Source of the DNA: Azoarcus sp. Aa7
GTDB lineage: Bacteria > Pseudomonadota > Gammaproteobacteria > Burkholderiales > Rhodocyclaceae
Reading direction: 5' to 3'
Assembly: GCF_014822185.1 (NCBI RefSeq)
Contig: NZ_QVLR01000089.1
Span: forward strand, 1-64,000
Length of the DNA stretch: 64,000 bases
Translations under genes and position numbers: made by a program
Notes under the pieces: generated by a model
Seen by the model: the letters and a program-made list of their open reading frames with translations, nothing else
Told to the model about the DNA's origin: nothing
Databases searched by the model: none
Part shown: one piece after another, positions 51,997 to 61,831 of the stretch
How the letters are laid out: each line of letters opens with the position of its first letter
How positions within the stretch are numbered: the first letter of the stretch is position 1

Positions 51997-54900
51997 CGCC
52001 GGAGCCTCCCGTCACTGCCTTCACCTCAGCAAGCAAATCCCCGAACTTCCCGTAATTCACCTTCACGCCATCATCGAGGTCGAGCCTGATGCGCATGTCG
52101 GCGTAGTGGCGGAGTTTTTCGTCGTAGGCGAGGAGTTCGACATGTTTCTTCTTGAGCGACTCGATCTGCTTGGCGATCTTGTTGCGGGCGGCGGTGGAAC
52201 TGGCGGCGTCGCGATCTTTTTCCAGCATCTCGATGCGCGACTGCATTTTGCCGGTGAGCGGGACGACGTATTCGGCACGCATGCGGGCGAGCGTGCCTTC
52301 ATGGTAACGGTGCAGGTAGACCAAGGCCTGAAAGGCGCCCTGTTTACCACTAGAGAAGAGCCAGTAGATCGGACGCCTTTTGTAGGTCTGGAGGTGATCC
52401 TTGAAGAAGGCGCCGGCGAGGTAGCGACGGATGGCCTCGATGGGGGTTTCGCTGGCTTTGGCGCCAAGGTTGTTGGCGAGGAATGCCATGTTCTGTTCCA
52501 GCTGCTCGACGCCCCAGGTGACGCGTAGAAATTCGCGCACCCGGTTGGCGGCATCGTCTTCGAACCAAAGTTCGTCGGTGATCGGCACGATGCCGTCGGC
52601 GTCGGCGGGGAAGGTCTTGTAGCGTGTGACGTCGAAGCCAACGTTCTCGGCGTGAGCGTAGATGAGGCCGGGCTCGTCCAGGCTGTAGCGGCCCATGACG
52701 CAGCCGATGGCGTAGGAGACGAGTTCCTCCATAGTGTCCTGACGGAAGCGGATCGACTGCTCCTCCTCGGTGAGCTTGCCGCCGTAGCGGTAGGCGGGAT
52801 TCACCGTGAGAGTGATCTGCTCGATGGGCACGTCGGGGGTGAGTTCGTCCGCCAGGCCGTAGGCATCGATGAAGAGGCGGTTGTTCTCCTCTTCGAGGCA
52901 CTTCATCTCAGCGATGATGGCGCAGCTTTGGATATTCCAGGCGGTGTAGCTAGTTTCGAGTGTGCAACCCGAACCAGCGGAGGCGGCCAGGAGAGGAGAA
53001 GATCGGAAGTCCCAGGATCGTTCGAAAGCGTCCCAGTCCGACTTCGCAAAATGAACCAGTTTGTTTGTAGTGTCGGCCGCATTGGCGGAAAGGTGCATAT
53101 ACGGCACTCGGTCGAGGTCCTCCCTGTTGAGCTTCAGAGTTGGGCTGATGGCACTTAAAAGAGCTGGTACGAGTCGGCAATTCAGAAAACCCAGAAGCTG
53201 GTTTCTATCGTTCTCGGATAGACCGAAAAAACTCCAGAGATTGCAGTCAAAGAGCCCGCCCGCGGGATAAAAGCGATATGTGTTTGTTGCTGATGTAATT
53301 GCCGAAGTTGCAATTGATTCTCGAAAATAGGACTCGGAACTTACAATCCTCCCACCGCCCGACCCCGCTGCAGCTGCCCTGATCGCCTCTCCATCATTCT
53401 TCCAGTCTACGATGAAATCGTTGTTGCCATACCACTTGCGAAAGGCGCCACCTTTATTGAAAGGGAACCACTTCAAGCCGCTCGTCTTGGCAGCGTCTCT
53501 AGAGCGAAAACCAAATCCGATGTGCTTATGTGACACCTCGTACCAAGACCGAAGAAAGCGTTCGTTGTTTGTTGTTGAAAGACCGGGTCGAGCTGAGGCG
53601 GTCGTGCTAAGTGGCGAAATCTCCGTAAACAGCGCCCTAAATCTATTCGATAGCCAATAGGCCACTGGAGACCCGGGGATCTTTTTGAAATCGGCATTCG
53701 ACGTGCTCAAGCGCTCATTCCTGTGGAATCGGCGCTCCAGTTCTTCGTTGCTCGCTACGCTCCCCTGATTTTCAAATAAGCGCAGGAACCGCCCGATGAG
53801 GCCTTGGGGAGCGGCACGTCGTAGCACATACGTGCAACTCCCGAAATCTGATCCCCAAACGCCTCTTCCGTTGTGGACAAGACTTAAGATAGGTGCCGTC
53901 TTAAAAACGGCGCTCCGCAGTTGCTCAAACGACGAAAGGGACATCCAGTTTGGGATGGTGATCATGCCGACGTGGCCGTTTGGCTTCGCCAGTTGAATGT
54001 TGCGCAACGTAAAGGCGCCGTAGAGGTCAGCCTTCCCCTCACTGTATGTGCTATTGACAAACTGTTTCAGTTCGGCGCAGTAGAAGCCACTTCCCATGTA
54101 CGGCGGATTTGCGATTACAAAGTCATACGAAGATGCCAGCAGCTCGGTCTGCTGCACCAATGGCCACAATCGCATTAGCGCGTCCGACACAAAGAGATCC
54201 TGACTCGTCGCGTCGCACAATTCGTTCAGCGCCGGTAACTTGGCCGCCAACTCCTCCGGCACCTGAATCAACGACCCAAACGTCGTCGCGTGGTCGCACA
54301 AACGCTGCAGCTCTGTGAGGTCTCCCGGCTTCAGCCCGTAGCCGGCAAGATCGACACCTTTCGCAAGGCCATCCGCATCGAACCCCGTGCTATCTACTAG
54401 CGCCATCACATTGAGCTTCACCCCCCGCTCGAACAGCCGCCGGTCGTCCTCTCGTCCCTTCATCATCAGCGCGAAGCCCGTCAGCTGCGCCGCCCGCTCG
54501 TCGATGTCGAGTCCGAAGAGGTTCTTCTCGAGGATCAATTGCGCCACATCCCGCTGCCGATAGCCGCGCTCTAGGTATATTGCCTTGAAGAGCTCATAGG
54601 CCTCGACCAGAATGTGCCCGGAGCCGCAGGCGGGGTCGATAAGGGTGAGCTCCTCAGGGTTGAGCCTATTGGGCGTCATGGCAACGAGTTGCGCCTTGAC
54701 CTCGTCGGTCTGCTCGGCGGGCTCGATGTAGTACGCCATCAGCCCTTTTATCGCTGAGTCCGGATAGGTCGCCAACCACTGCGCCCCGAGCGAGTTCTGG
54801 ACCATGTACTTGACGATCCAGTTGGGTGTGAACAACTGAGTCGCGGCGGGTATGTCGTCCGACGCCACCACCTTGCCGATGACCTGGTCCTTCTTCTCAG

Positions 54901-55561
54901 AGATGTAGAACTGGTAGAGCCAGCCGATGACCTCGATGTCCGCCCAGTCTGCTTCCGGGATCTCATTCACCAGGGAACGGATCAACGAATCCGTGCGAAT
55001 GAGGTTATCGGGCAACAACAACTCAGTTTCGTCGCCGATGCGTTCGAAGAGGAAGGGCATGGCGCTGGAGAGCGCGTTGCACTGCGCTACCAACAACAGC
55101 CGATAGAGTTCGCCGTCCTTGTTGCCGGCGAGCTTCAGGTCGGCGACCTGGGTGGGGTTCAAGCCCGGCAGCACACCGACGAGTTCGGTTGCATGGGCGA
55201 GGATTTCAGGCAGGCCACCTTCCCGACTCGACAGCACCCGATACCCATGCTCCAGATAGTCGTGCAACTCCATGTAGCGCAGTGCGGCAAAGCGATTGAA
55301 CCAGGTGTAGGCCACGGCCTCCATGGTGTGGGCAAAGCCGTCTTTGTGTATGCGCTGAATCAGGCGCTCGCGCTGTTGATGGACCTTGGCCGGCCAGGGT
55401 TGCCCGGCGATGACGACGATGTCACCCTTCTTCTCGCTGGGCGCAATGTCGAGGCCCCCCCCCTTCTTAGATAGTCCGAGCAGGTTGGCGCGGGCCTCCA
55501 CGGCGGCGATGAAATCCTTGCGGGCTTGCGGGGCGTAGGACTTGAGCTTAGCGGTGTTCAT
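51989..55561 (-). CDS. pglX: BREX-1 adenine-N6 DNA methyltransferase PglX
   Basis: The 1190-aa product is the BREX methylase that marks host DNA on one strand of a non-palindromic site. Motif I LIDPACGSGHILVEAY lies near residue 310, and motif IV FVIANPPYMGSGFY near 484. The N-terminal 250 residues are the helical extension of type 1 PglX (FNRFAALRYMELHDYL). The C-terminal half holds the target-recognition region and ends in a charged coiled coil. It lies 9 bp after brxC and overlaps the next gene by 8 bp. The target site cannot be read from sequence alone. Confidence 0.94.
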   Translation of the reverse strand: MNTAKLKSYAPQARKDFIAAVEARANLLGLSKKGGGLDIAPSEKKGDIVVIAGQPWPAKVHQQRERLIQRIHKDGFAHTMEAVAYTWFNRFAALRYMELHDYLEHGYRVLSSREGGLPEILAHATELVGVLPGLNPTQVADLKLAGNKDGELYRLLLVAQCNALSSAMPFLFERIGDETELLLPDNLIRTDSLIRSLVNEIPEADWADIEVIGWLYQFYISEKKDQVIGKVVASDDIPAATQLFTPNWIVKYMVQNSLGAQWLATYPDSAIKGLMAYYIEPAEQTDEVKAQLVAMTPNRLNPEELTLIDPACGSGHILVEAYELFKAIYLERGYRQRDVAQLILEKNLFGLDIDERAAQLTGFALMMKGREDDRRLFERGVKLNVMALVDSTGFDADGLAKGVDLAGYGLKPGDLTELQRLCDHATTFGSLIQVPEELAAKLPALNELCDATSQDLFVSDALMRLWPLVQQTELLASSYDFVIANPPYMGSGFYCAELKQFVNSTYSEGKADLYGAFTLRNIQLAKPNGHVGMITIPNWMSLSSFEQLRSAVFKTAPILSLVHNGRGVWGSDFGSCTYVLRRAAPQGLIGRFLRLFENQGSVASNEELERRFHRNERLSTSNADFKKIPGSPVAYWLSNRFRALFTEISPLSTTASARPGLSTTNNERFLRSWYEVSHKHIGFGFRSRDAAKTSGLKWFPFNKGGAFRKWYGNNDFIVDWKNDGEAIRAAAAGSGGGRIVSSESYFRESIATSAITSATNTYRFYPAGGLFDCNLWSFFGLSENDRNQLLGFLNCRLVPALLSAISPTLKLNREDLDRVPYMHLSANAADTTNKLVHFAKSDWDAFERSWDFRSSPLLAASAGSGCTLETSYTAWNIQSCAIIAEMKCLEEENNRLFIDAYGLADELTPDVPIEQITLTVNPAYRYGGKLTEEEQSIRFRQDTMEELVSYAIGCVMGRYSLDEPGLIYAHAENVGFDVTRYKTFPADADGIVPITDELWFEDDAANRVREFLRVTWGVEQLEQNMAFLANNLGAKASETPIEAIRRYLAGAFFKDHLQTYKRRPIYWLFSSGKQGAFQALVYLHRYHEGTLARMRAEYVVPLTGKMQSRIEMLEKDRDAASSTAARNKIAKQIESLKKKHVELLAYDEKLRHYADMRIRLDLDDGVKVNYGKFGDLLAEVKAVTGGSGDE

Positions 55562-55570
55562 GACTTTTTC

Positions 55571-58500
55571 TTATTGGATGCGGGCGCGTTGGCCAGCCTT
55601 GATGGCTGCGAGCAGTTCGGACTTGAGTTTGCCGATGTAGCTTTCGACTTCCGCCTCGGTTTCGAGGTAGATCGTCGGCGAAAGGTCGGCGGCACGGATG
55701 ACTTTGGAAGGCTTCGGGCCAGCCCCCCCGCCGCCTGTGGTCACGACCTTGGCGATCGTTGACGTCCCGGAATCCTTCGCCGCTGCCACCGGCTTTCGAC
55801 TGGCCGCTTCGATCAGAATCATCGCGTCGTCGAGCAGGTTTCCCGCCTGGTCCTGCAGAAACAAGATCTTCGGGATGCCGGACAAACCTGCGACCGTGGT
55901 TTTCAGTTCCTGCAAGGGATGCAGCGCCTTGTTGCGCAAATCTGGATCGGCTTGGGCATGATCGAGCGACTTCTCCACTTCGGCGATCTTGGCATCAATG
56001 GACTTGAGCGCCCGCTCGCGCTTTTCCTGCGCGGCGGCTTCATTGGCAGCCTCAACGGTCTTGATGAGTCCTTCGATACGGGGGATCTGCCTGTAGGGCG
56101 TGGTGTTGTCGCGGATCGATTCCAGATCGGCCAGCGAAGCAGCAATGGCCGGGTTTTTCTTCAGAACCTCGCGGTTTTCGCTAAACCCGGACAGCGCTTC
56201 CAGCAACTTGCGCCAAGTCGGCAGCTGCGTCTCGTAGAAGCTGACTACGTCATGGATGTCTTCACTGGTGTCAAGCCAGTCGTTCCGGGCTGCGAGCATG
56301 GCCTCGACGAACTCGAAACCATCGCGAATGGCGAGTTGCTTGCCGATGCGAGCAATGGCTGCGTCAATGACGCCCTTACCGGGGTAATGCTTAATTGAAG
56401 CGGTCTGGACGTATCCCTTGAGGTCGAGCTGCCACCCCGCCATGGCTTCGCGATAGTCCGCAACCAATCCATCGGCATCTTCTCGCGCCATTTTCGAGAA
56501 GATTTCCTTATAAAGATCCCTTGCTCGCTTGAGGGCCGCCGCGTCCGGCACTTTCTTCTTGAGGATGGAGACTTGCTTGAAACGGACCGACTTGGTTAGC
56601 GGGTCTACCGCACCCTTGGGATCGAGGTCGTCGCCCTCGCACATCAGCTTGATCTCGCCGGCCATGAACAAGCGGGTGACCAGCAGAACAACTTCCCATT
56701 CGGGCTTCCAGCCCCAAGGAATTCCCGTGAAGCGGTCGACGACATCGGACAGCAGCGCGCGCTCGGCGCTGGCCTTGAGGTGCAGGTAGTCGCGCAGTTC
56801 CTTGATGGCGAGGTGATTGCCTTGCTCCCCATTAAGGTTGAGCCCCTGCTGTCCGATCGAATCGACCGCGAGTACCGCCTTGATCTCGCCGATCGGATCG
56901 GCTTGCCGGACCTTGAGGTATGGCAGCTTGGTATAGGTATTCGAGATCAGGTAATTGACGAGTTCGTCGAGCAGCGTGGTAGGGCCCGCTGCCTTGATCT
57001 GCGGCTTCTGGCCGAGCGCATAGAAGTCGCCGGACAGCAACAGTTCGCTCAACTGCGACAAGAGGCGGGTGCGACGTTCGCGGTTCTCGTCCTTGCGGTC
57101 CAGGAGGATGCGTTTCAGGGAAGGAGCTGCCGTGCTGGCTTTCGGGCTTTCGATGAACTTCTCGATCTGGAGGTATAGCGTCAGCTCGATGTCGAGACGA
57201 TTGCCCTCGGCGGTTCGAATCAGGGCCCGGCCGCCGGATTCGGAACTGCGCAGAATGCACTTCGCGTCGCTGAGCGATTCGTATTCGTCGTCCAAAGGTG
57301 TGACGATTTCCAGGCTCAGGGGGTGACTGGCGTGCTTCCAGGGAGCGCCGTCGAGCAGGCGGTTGAATTCGTAATCCGCCTTCGTGTCCTTGTGCCGCAC
57401 CTTGGTCTGACCTGCCAGGATGTCGTCGTAGACCAGCTCGGCGAGGAGGCGCCATTTTTCATTGGCGGAAACTTCGACGTGCCCGATCTCGCGAGCCACG
57501 TCACGCTCTTCATTGGTGAGGAAGAACCAGAGGTCGCCGTTTCGATTGACCAAGCGTTGCTGCTCCAGACGAGCAAGGCTTTCCTGGATACGACGCTTTA
57601 GCGCGAGCTTGTCGGCATCAATCTCATCGACGCATAGCGTTGCCAGATTATCGACGGTCGGTTTGACGATGTCCGGGATGTAGCGGATCAGGAACATCGC
57701 CTTGAGCAGCTTGATGTCGTAGGGTTCTAGCGCCCCGTTGTCCGGCGCCTGATCGATCGAGCGCTTGGCACTGGTGTCGATGAAGCTCTCGATCGACGGG
57801 TAGAAGTCATACAGCGGGACGAGCGCCTCGATGCCCCGTTCAGCATTGCGAACGGCCGCCGACTGGAAGGCATCGAGCAGGGAACGCTCGCCCTTGGAAA
57901 GGTGTTTGCCCGTCGCCCCCACCTTGCGGATGGACTCGAAGATCTTCTGGAGCAGGGAGAACTGGTACGGCGCGAAGGGATAGCAGGCGACGAACTCCGC
58001 GGAGTCCCGAAAATGACGCATCTTCACCGAACCGCCATCGAAAGCCAGCTGGTTGTTGATGATGTCGCCCTTCTTCTCGAAGCAATCGCGCAGTGCGGCG
58101 TGGGCGCCTTCAGTCTTGAGCAGCAGGCGCTCGGCGATGACCTCGTCGGTGTTGGAGCTCGCGAGGGACAGTCGGGTATGGAAGCGCCCCTGAATCTTCG
58201 AGAAATCTTGCGACTTGGTCTTGTTGGCGTCGCCGATGGCTGCGTCGATGTCTTCCTGACTGGTGACGATGACCCAGGCGCGGCCCTGGCACAGCGTCCC
58301 CAGTTGTTCGGTGATTGTTTGAAGGGTCAGCATCAGCTGGGTGTTGTCACCGATGAACTGGCCAACTTCGTCGACGAGGAAGATGATCCGGTGCCCGGCG
58401 GGCTTGGTTTCGAGATAGTCCCGGATTAGCTTGGCGAGGCCTTCGATATTGATGCGGTAGGTGTTGCGGGCGCTGTCGAACCACGCGGCGGCCGACGCTT

Positions 58501-59185
58501 CGCTTTGCTTGAGAGCTTTGGAGAGGGCGTACACCACATCGTCGCGCAGGAAGTCGACGGCGTCGCGCTCGGCTTCCCAGCTTGATCCGTTCTTTTCCGC
58601 GAAAGCGGCCTTGAAGGTTTCGTAGGAGCCCTTGCTGACGAGGTGTCGCTCCATTTCGGCGACGTGAGGGGCATCGCCGCTGTAACCGAGCTTTTCGTTG
58701 AAGACGCGAAGGAAGACTTGCAGGATGACGTCCCGCTCGTCCTTGCTATCGGCCTTGGCATCGATGTTGAACAGGATGACGTCAGAACTGCCCCTGATGG
58801 CGCGTTGAACATCGCCAAGCAGCATTGCATCGCGAATCTTGTGCTCGTCAAAGAACTCGGCGGCCCGCTTGGTCTTGCCTGTCTCGGGGTTCACTGCTTC
58901 GATGTTTTCGAGCAGGTAGGACAGGATCTTGATGAAGTGCGACTTACCGGAACCGAAGAACCCGGAGACCCAAACACCCATGCGGGCCGACAGCACGGGA
59001 TCCCTGGGGTTGTCCGCGGCGGCGAGAAATGCATCAAAGAACTTGCGGAAGTATTCCGTGAGTTGCTTGGTGACTACGTATTCGTCGAGTTCCTGCCAGA
59101 TGCTGTCCGCGTCCCGTTGATCGGCCTTGATGACGCCGTTAATCGGGCGGTCGATCTGCTTGGTGAAGAGTTCCCTGATTTTCAT
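55571..59185 (-). CDS. brxC: BREX ATPase BrxC
   Basis: Start at the ATG at 59185 (MKIRELFTKQIDRPINGVIK), the conserved beginning of BrxC; the longer frame upstream is shadow of brxB. The product is 1204 aa. Walker A SGFFGSGKSHF lies at 74-84 and a Walker B-like FLVDEVGQFIG near 265. The family's long helical C-terminal region ends in a basic segment. BrxC is a large AAA-like ATPase of the BREX complex. It follows brxB by 35 bp. Only a weak GGAA ribosome site is visible. Confidence 0.94.
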   Translation of the reverse strand: MKIRELFTKQIDRPINGVIKADQRDADSIWQELDEYVVTKQLTEYFRKFFDAFLAAADNPRDPVLSARMGVWVSGFFGSGKSHFIKILSYLLENIEAVNPETGKTKRAAEFFDEHKIRDAMLLGDVQRAIRGSSDVILFNIDAKADSKDERDVILQVFLRVFNEKLGYSGDAPHVAEMERHLVSKGSYETFKAAFAEKNGSSWEAERDAVDFLRDDVVYALSKALKQSEASAAAWFDSARNTYRINIEGLAKLIRDYLETKPAGHRIIFLVDEVGQFIGDNTQLMLTLQTITEQLGTLCQGRAWVIVTSQEDIDAAIGDANKTKSQDFSKIQGRFHTRLSLASSNTDEVIAERLLLKTEGAHAALRDCFEKKGDIINNQLAFDGGSVKMRHFRDSAEFVACYPFAPYQFSLLQKIFESIRKVGATGKHLSKGERSLLDAFQSAAVRNAERGIEALVPLYDFYPSIESFIDTSAKRSIDQAPDNGALEPYDIKLLKAMFLIRYIPDIVKPTVDNLATLCVDEIDADKLALKRRIQESLARLEQQRLVNRNGDLWFFLTNEERDVAREIGHVEVSANEKWRLLAELVYDDILAGQTKVRHKDTKADYEFNRLLDGAPWKHASHPLSLEIVTPLDDEYESLSDAKCILRSSESGGRALIRTAEGNRLDIELTLYLQIEKFIESPKASTAAPSLKRILLDRKDENRERRTRLLSQLSELLLSGDFYALGQKPQIKAAGPTTLLDELVNYLISNTYTKLPYLKVRQADPIGEIKAVLAVDSIGQQGLNLNGEQGNHLAIKELRDYLHLKASAERALLSDVVDRFTGIPWGWKPEWEVVLLVTRLFMAGEIKLMCEGDDLDPKGAVDPLTKSVRFKQVSILKKKVPDAAALKRARDLYKEIFSKMAREDADGLVADYREAMAGWQLDLKGYVQTASIKHYPGKGVIDAAIARIGKQLAIRDGFEFVEAMLAARNDWLDTSEDIHDVVSFYETQLPTWRKLLEALSGFSENREVLKKNPAIAASLADLESIRDNTTPYRQIPRIEGLIKTVEAANEAAAQEKRERALKSIDAKIAEVEKSLDHAQADPDLRNKALHPLQELKTTVAGLSGIPKILFLQDQAGNLLDDAMILIEAASRKPVAAAKDSGTSTIAKVVTTGGGGAGPKPSKVIRAADLSPTIYLETEAEVESYIGKLKSELLAAIKAGQRARIQ

Positions 59186-59220
59186 ATTCTTGATTCCGGG
59201 GGTGGTTGTTCGGTTGCCCT

Positions 59221-59799
59221 TCACGGGACAAGGCGGAAAGCGCGGTAGTAGTGGTCGTCTTCTAGCCGGCTGAAGAGACGCAACGAGAATCCGTCGTACT
59301 TGCCGGGGTAGAACATCACCAGCGGCGTGTCTTTCATATGTGCGTGCAAGGCCGACAGTAGGGTATGGGTCCGCAGCAGGGGATAAACCGCGCCTACGTT
59401 CCACATCAGCAAGAGGTCGAGGTTCGCGATGTCGTGTTGTGCAACCAGACGTTCAGCCAGCTTGTCCTCTTTCAGTACCCGCCGTAACGACTCCAAGGTC
59501 TTGGCATCGCCCTGGGTGCGTTGCATCTCGATCGCCTTGTCGAGCAGCTTCCGCTGTTCCAACAGACCAATCACCAGCTCAAACAGATTGACCGATGCAA
59601 CCCGCAGATCGGGCTTATGCTTTTCCAACGCAGGAATCACCACGTCGTGCAGAAAATCCCGCATCGCGAGTTCTTCTTCCGGCGGATAGTCGAAGATCCA
59701 GAAGCCGATTTCACCGCCCGAACCATGGTTGGCAAGGACATCGGGCGATGTCAGCCGAGGGATGATCTGGTTCAATCGGTCGTTGAAAGTCTGACTCAT
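59221..59799 (-). CDS. brxB: BREX protein BrxB (DUF1788)
   Basis: The real gene starts at the ATG at 59799, whose ATGA overlaps the brxA stop, giving 192 aa (MSQTFNDRLNQIIPRL). The pattern GFWIFDYPPEEEL, then KHKPDLRVASVNLFELVI, then LLLMWNVGAVYPLLRTH and FYPGKYDG is that of BrxB (DUF1788). Its biochemical role is not settled, but it is a core BREX gene. No catalytic motif is evident. Confidence 0.92.
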   Translation of the reverse strand: MSQTFNDRLNQIIPRLTSPDVLANHGSGGEIGFWIFDYPPEEELAMRDFLHDVVIPALEKHKPDLRVASVNLFELVIGLLEQRKLLDKAIEMQRTQGDAKTLESLRRVLKEDKLAERLVAQHDIANLDLLLMWNVGAVYPLLRTHTLLSALHAHMKDTPLVMFYPGKYDGFSLRLFSRLEDDHYYRAFRLVP

Positions 59800-60392
59800 C
59801 GGGTCATGTCCATAATGGAGAGCACGGTGGCGTCCCCTCGGCTCTTGAGGTATCGAACGACATCCGGGTGAAGATGGGGGGGCGTCAGCCGCAGTGTCTT
59901 GGTGGAATCGATTAAGCGCCCTTCGGCCAGGACTCGCAGGACGACCTGCAGCATCTTGGCTTTGGTGGAATCGCTCAAGTTGGCCACTTCGGGGTCGCGC
60001 TGCGCGCAATCGGCGAGAAAGATTTCCCAATCCTTTGCGGGGGCGATGTTTTGCTCCAGGCGGCGAAGGTGGCCCGCGTATACGTCTCGAAGGAAGTCGG
60101 CAAGGATCCGGCTGTGTTTGATTGCGGCGGCGAACAGGACTTGAGTTGCGACCTCCTGCGGGCCATCGGCAACCAGTGCCCAGCCAGCCTCGTCGAGCGT
60201 CTCAAGCCTGTTGCGGATCAAACGAGCCTGACGCCGTGCCGTGGCGGGCGATTTCTTCTGGAGCACGTTGTCCAGCTTGAGCGCTTCGAACCATTGCTCC
60301 TTGGTCGGGTGCTCGAGGAGCAATCGCGCCACACGGCGGCTTTCCGGAAGCATTAGAGAGCCCGCAGAGATCTCGGCGTTGTAGAGATCCAT
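59796..60392 (-). CDS. brxA: BREX protein BrxA (DUF1819)
   Basis: The 198-aa product matches BrxA: ESRRVARLLLEHPTKEQW, then KKSPATARRQARLIRNRLE, and a C-terminal DVVRYLKSRGD. The family is helical and DNA-binding, related to NusB-like anti-termination folds. The ATG overlaps the upstream WYL-regulator stop by one base and its own stop overlaps brxB. It is the first core gene of the operon. Confidence 0.92.
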   Translation of the reverse strand: MDLYNAEISAGSLMLPESRRVARLLLEHPTKEQWFEALKLDNVLQKKSPATARRQARLIRNRLETLDEAGWALVADGPQEVATQVLFAAAIKHSRILADFLRDVYAGHLRRLEQNIAPAKDWEIFLADCAQRDPEVANLSDSTKAKMLQVVLRVLAEGRLIDSTKTLRLTPPHLHPDVVRYLKSRGDATVLSIMDMTR

Positions 60393-61294
60393 TACCCCAC
60401 CTCCGACTGGGCGGGTGCGTAACCGGGTGCCAACGCTGCGCTTTCCACGTCCCTCAACACCTCTGCATTCCGCAGCCAGAGGTGGTGGCGAAGCGGACTC
60501 AGACTATGCTTTCGGGTTGAATCAACGTTCCAGCGCGCCAGCGCGTAACCCGCAATTGCGGCTCGCGTCGTTACTACCAAGACACCCCGTTTCATCCCAT
60601 AGTCAGCTGCCACGGCTTCCGGGTGCCTCACGCCGGGGTGCGGCACGATCTCTAAGGAAACAGAGCTGTTCCACTGTCGGTCGTCGATCAGGGATTCGCA
60701 ATCTTCGGGCGCGGACTCTGACACTTTCGCCAGCTCAATCCGATTGACCACAAAATCAGCAAAGCGGCCGTTCTTGCGATCGTAAGCCCGGACGTGCCAG
60801 CGCTGGCCGTTATCTACGAACGCCAGCGGGACGATTTCCCGAGAAGATGCGCCGGAGGACAAGGAGAGGTACTTGATCCTCAGCACCCGCCCCGCGTAAA
60901 TCGCCCGCGCCAAGATGCCGAGCATCTCGATTGACGGCGGCGCCAGCAGATCGGCGCAGTCAGCGGCAATGGGACGGTCCATCCCAAGCGCCAAACCATC
61001 GCCAAATCCTTGCCGGAGCCACGACAGGACACGATCGGTGCTGAAGGCATTGATGGGTCTGAAGTCTTCCCCGATCCGGTAGACCTTGTCCGAACCGTCG
61101 TAAACCAGGTTGGACGGAGCGAGTCCTCGGTAACAGGCAAGATCGCGGCTGGCCGCCGCGACCGAGATCCCGAAACGCCGTTCAAGGTCAGATCGACTCA
61201 CCCCGCCATGGAAGTAAAGGCAGTAGTCGATGTGCGACAAGCGTTCTCGCTGAGTTTGCGTCAGGACCTCGAGAGAATCACTGTCTGCGCTCAT
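60392..61294 (-). CDS. brxR: WYL-domain regulator of BREX (BrxR-like)
   Basis: The ATG at 61294 (MSADSDSLEVLTQTQ) is the likely start, giving 300 aa; an ATG at 61327 is also open. An N-terminal winged helix (GGVSRSDLERRFGISVAAASRDLACY) is followed by a WYL domain at about 115-190 (LRIKYLSLSSG, IVPLAFVDNGQRWHVRAYDR) and a C-terminal WCX part. BrxR-type repressors sit just before brxA and respond to nucleotides or nucleic acid. An inverted repeat and a tandem repeat just upstream could be its sites. It is co-translated with brxA. Confidence 0.9.
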   Translation of the reverse strand: MSADSDSLEVLTQTQRERLSHIDYCLYFHGGVSRSDLERRFGISVAAASRDLACYRGLAPSNLVYDGSDKVYRIGEDFRPINAFSTDRVLSWLRQGFGDGLALGMDRPIAADCADLLAPPSIEMLGILARAIYAGRVLRIKYLSLSSGASSREIVPLAFVDNGQRWHVRAYDRKNGRFADFVVNRIELAKVSESAPEDCESLIDDRQWNSSVSLEIVPHPGVRHPEAVAADYGMKRGVLVVTTRAAIAGYALARWNVDSTRKHSLSPLRHHLWLRNAEVLRDVESAALAPGYAPAQSEVG

Positions 61295-61336
61295 TGCCTG
61301 ACCGGATGCCGTTGATCCGGACATCATACGTCATCG

Positions 61337-61378
61337 CAAAATGATTCGCATCATTTTGATACGCGTTTTTGATACGCG
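61337..61378. promoter_or_regulatory. Operator-like palindrome and tandem repeat before the BREX regulator
   Basis: CAAAATGAT at 61337-61345 and ATCATTTTG at 61350-61358 form a perfect nine-base inverted repeat around TCGC. Overlapping its end, TTTTGATACGCG occurs twice in tandem (61354-61365 and 61367-61378). They lie 43-84 bp before the regulator start, where an autorepressor would bind. Confidence 0.6.
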
Positions 61379-61389
61379 ATTCAGTCACA

Positions 61390-61635
61390 TCAATCGTTGT
61401 TCGCTGCCCCCACGGAATGGTCGCCCTCAGGCTGATCATCCGTGATCTCGAAAAGGTCCCCGATCTGGCAATCGAAGAAGCGGCAGAGCTTTTCTACCGC
61501 ATCGAGTTCAATGCGCGCTGCCTTCTCATAGTAAAGCGCCGAGACGGTGCTGCGATTCAAGTTGGTTTCCCGCGCAACGTCTATGACCTTTAGCTTCTTC
61601 TCACCCATCAAGCGCGACAAGTGACAACGAATCAT
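61390..61635 (-). CDS. Small XRE (Cro/CI) repressor
   Basis: The 81-aa product is a compact Cro/CI helix-turn-helix: LKVIDVARETNLNRSTVSALYYEKAARIELDAVEKL covers the four helices, then a short DLFEI strand and an acidic tail. This is the single-domain type that controls toxin-antitoxin and defence genes. It is divergent from the GIY-YIG operon. The gap contains four copies of GCTACGCAGAA-like sites, two before each gene. It could respond to a partner protein but has no ligand domain. Confidence 0.85.
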   Translation of the reverse strand: MIRCHLSRLMGEKKLKVIDVARETNLNRSTVSALYYEKAARIELDAVEKLCRFFDCQIGDLFEITDDQPEGDHSVGAANND

Positions 61636-61647
61636 CGTAGCTCCCTA

Positions 61648-61734
61648 GCTGCGCAGAACGTCTTCATGCTACGCAGAAAAACAAAAAGATAAACCAGTTG
61701 ACAAACAGCTACACAGAAAGCTATTCTGCGTAGC
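61648..61734. promoter_or_regulatory. Four-site operator with a plus-strand promoter
   Basis: Sites are GCTGCGCAGAA (61648-61658), GCTACGCAGAA (61668-61678), GCTACACAGAA (61708-61718) and the inverted copy TTCTGCGTAGC (61724-61734). The first three starts are 20 and 40 bases apart, so they lie on one DNA face. TTGACA (61698-61703) and TATTCT (61722-61727), 18 bases apart, make a plus-strand promoter buried in the last two sites. The XRE protein is the likely binder. Confidence 0.75.
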
Positions 61735-61831
61735 AATGCGATCGCCTGAACAACATTATGCCGCCGGTTCAAGCGATCTGCTACGCGCCCACACAGCTGT
61801 CGGGCACCCAATGGCTCGCCAGGAGACGAAG

